DNA of 64,000 bases from Pyrus communis (lineage: Eukaryota; Streptophyta; Magnoliopsida; Rosales; Rosaceae), in NCBI RefSeq assembly GCF_963583255.1, contig NC_084803.1, forward strand, positions 2,067,688 to 2,131,687, given 5' to 3'. This document shows positions 60,920 to 64,000 of the stretch, piece by piece (the first letter of the stretch is position 1; every line of letters starts with the position of its first letter). The notes beneath the pieces are model-generated. The model was not told the DNA's origin. It was given only the letters and a program-made list of their open reading frames with translations, and did not search any database. Made by a program: the position numbers and the translations under genes.

Positions 60920-63160
60920 CTCGTGCCTCGGATGGGTGGGGATCATGTAAGTTGTGTCCTCTATATCGTAAAGTTTATAATATACCGGTTAAGATTAGTG
61001 ATCTGATCACTCACGTAGCTTTGAACCCGTGATGTTAATGTTGGGATTTTGTTCTCCCTTTGATCTGGGTGATAAAGCTCGCGTGATTCAGACGATTCTG
61101 TTTATGTCAGCAATAAAATGATTCAAACATTCCCCTCGGAACAAGGCTTCAAACGGTGATGACAGCGTCATTTGCTTTTACCCTGCAGGTGTTGTCAATC
61201 ATCAATGATTACTCTGATCGGCATTTTAGAAGTGAACATGAGGTATGTATTGAAACAAGTTATTCAAAGAGTATAGATCACATGAATTTACTTCTTGAAT
61301 TGCTCTAAGAAATTTCAGTTATAAACTTTGGAGACGAAAAATACATGGATGAGGAATGTGTATGATTGCAGAGATTTGAGGTCACAATGAGAACGATCCA
61401 GGGATCTCTTGTTGTATCTTCCTTCCTCAACAGCTTCATTGGGTTTAGCTTGAATGGTCATTTGCTGCTGTCCTCACCGAGGCTGGTGCTTATAACACTG
61501 CTAAACAGCAAACTAATTAAACAAAGTTGCCGTACAGAACGCTCTTTCCTTATGTCATCCGCTCCTTGGTATGTAGTATGTACAAATATCGAGGCTCTCT
61601 TCTTGCGTAGTAAAGTTAATCCTTCAGAAGACTTATCCTTTTCATTACACATTGTTATTGTTGTTTCAATAAAGGATTCCCATACCCGTTTCAGTGGGGT
61701 GCATGTCTTTGGGATGATGGGAGCAGCAATTGTTAAATCTGCAGAGGTCTAAAATCTCTCCTATAAACATTGCTTATGCTTTTTTTGACAATTTCATAAC
61801 TGATATAGTATCTCAGATCTTTAATTTGGTTCAGTGCGTAGTTTTGATTCAGTAAATAATATTTTTTGTTGCAATCAACTGGATCACGTTTTGCAGCAGC
61901 ACGGCTTTCAGGTGCTACACCCCCTCCAGCAAGTGTAGTGAGCCAGACTATTGACCTGCAGGTGCAAATTGTCATGCCGCTCCTTTCTCCTTCTCTCCCT
62001 TGTCCCTTCCATATCTCTGTGAATGCTTTAAAAGAATGGGAAGCAACCACGTATTTTAAAAAGTTAAATAACATGTAGTTGTATATGTTCAAATACAGGT
62101 TGTTGGCATGCTGCTTGAAGGAATTTTTGGTGGTGCTGTCGGTACCACTGCATCTGTGTAAGAAAGCCTTTTTGCTTGACATATATGTTGATGTTCCCTT
62201 TAGATAATTTGTTGAACGTCTTGCTAGCTATCAAAGAATATTGGATATCAATGGAAGAAAGTTTGCTAATAAAGAATAGGAACTCACTCATTTTCCGAAA
62301 TGTGTTGCAGTGAAAATGTTGGCTTTCTTGGATTGACACACATAGGGTAGGGAGCAGGAGTGTGATGCAGATTTCAACTGGTTTCATGTTCTTCTCTATA
62401 TTTGGTTCGTTCTTTCCTTCTGTTTGACATGTCACACTGTGGGGTTACCGCATTGTGTTTTGACAGTGTTAATTTTACGTTTTTGAGGGAAGTTTGGCGC
62501 TTTCTTTGCATCGATTCCTTTGCTGATATTTGCTGCCATGTACTGTGTTTTATTTGGAATTGTCGGTGAGTGATTCTATTACCATTTCTAATCTTCTTAG
62601 GGTCATTTAATCACCAAAAGGGGCTCACATTTGTTTCCTCTTATCTGCAGCTGCTGTTGGGATCACATTCATTCAGTTTGCAAATAATAATTCCTTGAGA
62701 AACATCTATGTTTTGGGTCTTTCCCTGTTTCTTGGGATTTCAATACCTCAATATTTTGTCTCAAACACCAGCCCGAATGGTGTCGGGCCAGTTAAAACAG
62801 ACAGTGGATGGGTAAGTTACACATAGACTAATTATTACATACGGTGTTTGGATTTGTTTACATGTTTTATTGATGGTTTCGTTTATCTGAAATGCTACAT
62901 CATTTTGATGGCTGCAGTTTGATGACATATTGAACACCATCTTCTCATTGAGCCTGACAGTGGCGATGATCGTGGGGACGCTGCTGGATAACACGCTTGA
63001 CGCGAAGTATGCGGTTGACGACAGAGGACTTGCATGGTGGAGACCCTTCCAGAGCAGGAAAGGAGATGTTAGAAATGAGGAATTTTATAGTCTACCTGTT
63101 AGGATAGGGGAGTACATCCCTGCCAGATTTTTTATTAAATACAACAGAACATGTTCATAA
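60920..63160 (+). pseudogene. Nucleobase-ascorbate transporter pseudogene (tandem copy)
   Basis: It is collinear with the gene at 53838-57233 but starts within exon 2 (GCCTCGTGCCTCGGATGGGT); exon 1 and most of exon 2 are missing. Lesions: the exon 3 acceptor AG is changed to TG (61066-61067), with a TGA at 61119-61121 after a small deletion. Exon 4 is fused to the middle of exon 7 near 61449, removing exons 5 and 6 with their introns, about 500 bases. A four-base insertion creates a TAA at 61518-61520. A GTAG-type insertion creates a TAG at 62348-62350 within the signature exon. The stop codon region is shifted, giving a longer tail ending at 63160. Exons 12 and 13 and most of 14 (62918-63160) are well preserved. 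It cannot encode a transporter. Confidence 0.93.
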
Positions 63161-64000
63161 ACTATGAGCAGGTTTAATTTCTTGTTCTTTAACTGTTTAT
63201 GTACATGATGTGAGGGTTTGTTTTTAAGTTATATAGAACTATGTATCCTAGAAGCCCAAAGGTCATGGAAAACAGACTCAACAACAAAAACCCTTGTTAA
63301 AAGGCCATTGCCTCTGCCCTTTGCCCCATAATTGTTAATATAGTTGGAAAGGAAGAAAAATGAAAGGGACATTTCCACTTTGAGGGGAACTCCTAAACTT
63401 CAACAAGGTTTCCTAATTACGTCACAAACTTAGTGGGATAGTGTCGTATTAAACTGAGGTATCTTATGAATGACGTGGTTAAACAACTCTTTTGCGGTTT
63501 TTCTCTTCTCCTTTCTCTCAATACCCTTTTAGCTAATTTTGGAGATTATAAAACCCTAAATATATAAATAAATAAATAATAAGCTACATGTTATTTGCTA
63601 TTATAGTCATTTATACGCTACTTGAAAGAAAAACTTGTGTAGAACGGTAGAACCACATGTATTTCGATGGTCCTATTTGACCCACTAAACTAACTCATTG
63701 TATGAGCTGCTTTGATGTGCATCACTCTGATTCCTGTTAAGACTTACAATTTTGGTTATTAAAAGAATCTTTAATTCTGTATATAGTCATCTTTGCATTT
63801 CCACAGTGAGTGACACTAAAGAAACTTTTGTGTACCGGTGTCACTGCATAGAGAAAAAAAAAGAGGACAATGACACCGGAGCAAGGAGATACCTATTTTT
63901 ACAAACGTCCTCTTGTTTGCTTGGTTGATTGGCTCCCTCAACTAATATGCAAATATGCAATGTATATCGATCCCTTATGCAAAACAATGACTTCCAAGTC
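63161..64000. other. Transporter downstream spacer, copy 2, running to the window edge
   Basis: Collinear with 57234-57718 and then, from about 63890, with 59165-59285. It has a unique AT-rich insert of about 290 bases (about 63520-63810) that copy 1 lacks, and it lacks the 1.4-kb insert of copy 1. In copy 1 this spacer leads into the NLR fragment. Confidence 0.7.

Overview
The window is nuclear DNA of a flowering plant. Genes are split by GT-AG introns, intergenic DNA is AT-rich and full of small inverted-repeat transposons, and every recognisable product belongs to a land-plant family. The protein sequences and the style of the miniature transposons look most like a woody eudicot, possibly Rosaceae (apple/pear group). 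That placement is inference from memory, not a computed result.

Left part (1-26000): a minus-strand molybdenum-cofactor-sulfurase-like gene (1436-4268) that needs a one-base correction to read through. A complete eight-exon ent-kaurene oxidase gene of gibberellin biosynthesis (10383-13629, +). A single-exon Dof zinc-finger gene (18510-19256, +). A five-exon amino-acid transporter gene of the lysine/histidine-transporter-like 8 (AATL1) type (22938-25820, -).

Middle part (26000-42200): mostly transposon-derived sequence. It holds two copies of a probable non-autonomous hAT element, several MITE families and a minisatellite. It also holds a second ent-kaurene oxidase copy on the minus strand (33852-36944), a pseudogene with exon 3 deleted and a stop in exon 6, and a broken fragment of a YKT6-type SNARE gene (37690-37874).

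Right part (42200-64000, all +): thylakoidal/plastid type I signal peptidase (42279-44148), a TUNICAMYCIN-INDUCED-1-like ER protein (45494-47145), an LRS-type serpin (48592-50782) and a 14-exon nucleobase-ascorbate transporter (53838-57233). After these come a 5'-truncated NLR leucine-rich-repeat fragment (59352-60533) and a decayed second copy of the transporter (about 60920-63160). The spacer downstream of the transporter is itself duplicated (57234-57720 and 59165-59285 match 63161-63870 and 63880-64000). The transporter/NLR block is therefore a tandem segmental duplication that runs off the right edge.

The genes do not form one pathway. The window is an ordinary gene-bearing region whose interest lies in two local duplications (kaurene oxidase, inverted; transporter-NLR, direct), the decay of one copy of each, and several small sequence anomalies inside otherwise intact genes. 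I found no clearly new biological system. Exon borders were placed by hand from splice signals, reading frame and, for the duplicated genes, comparison of the two copies.
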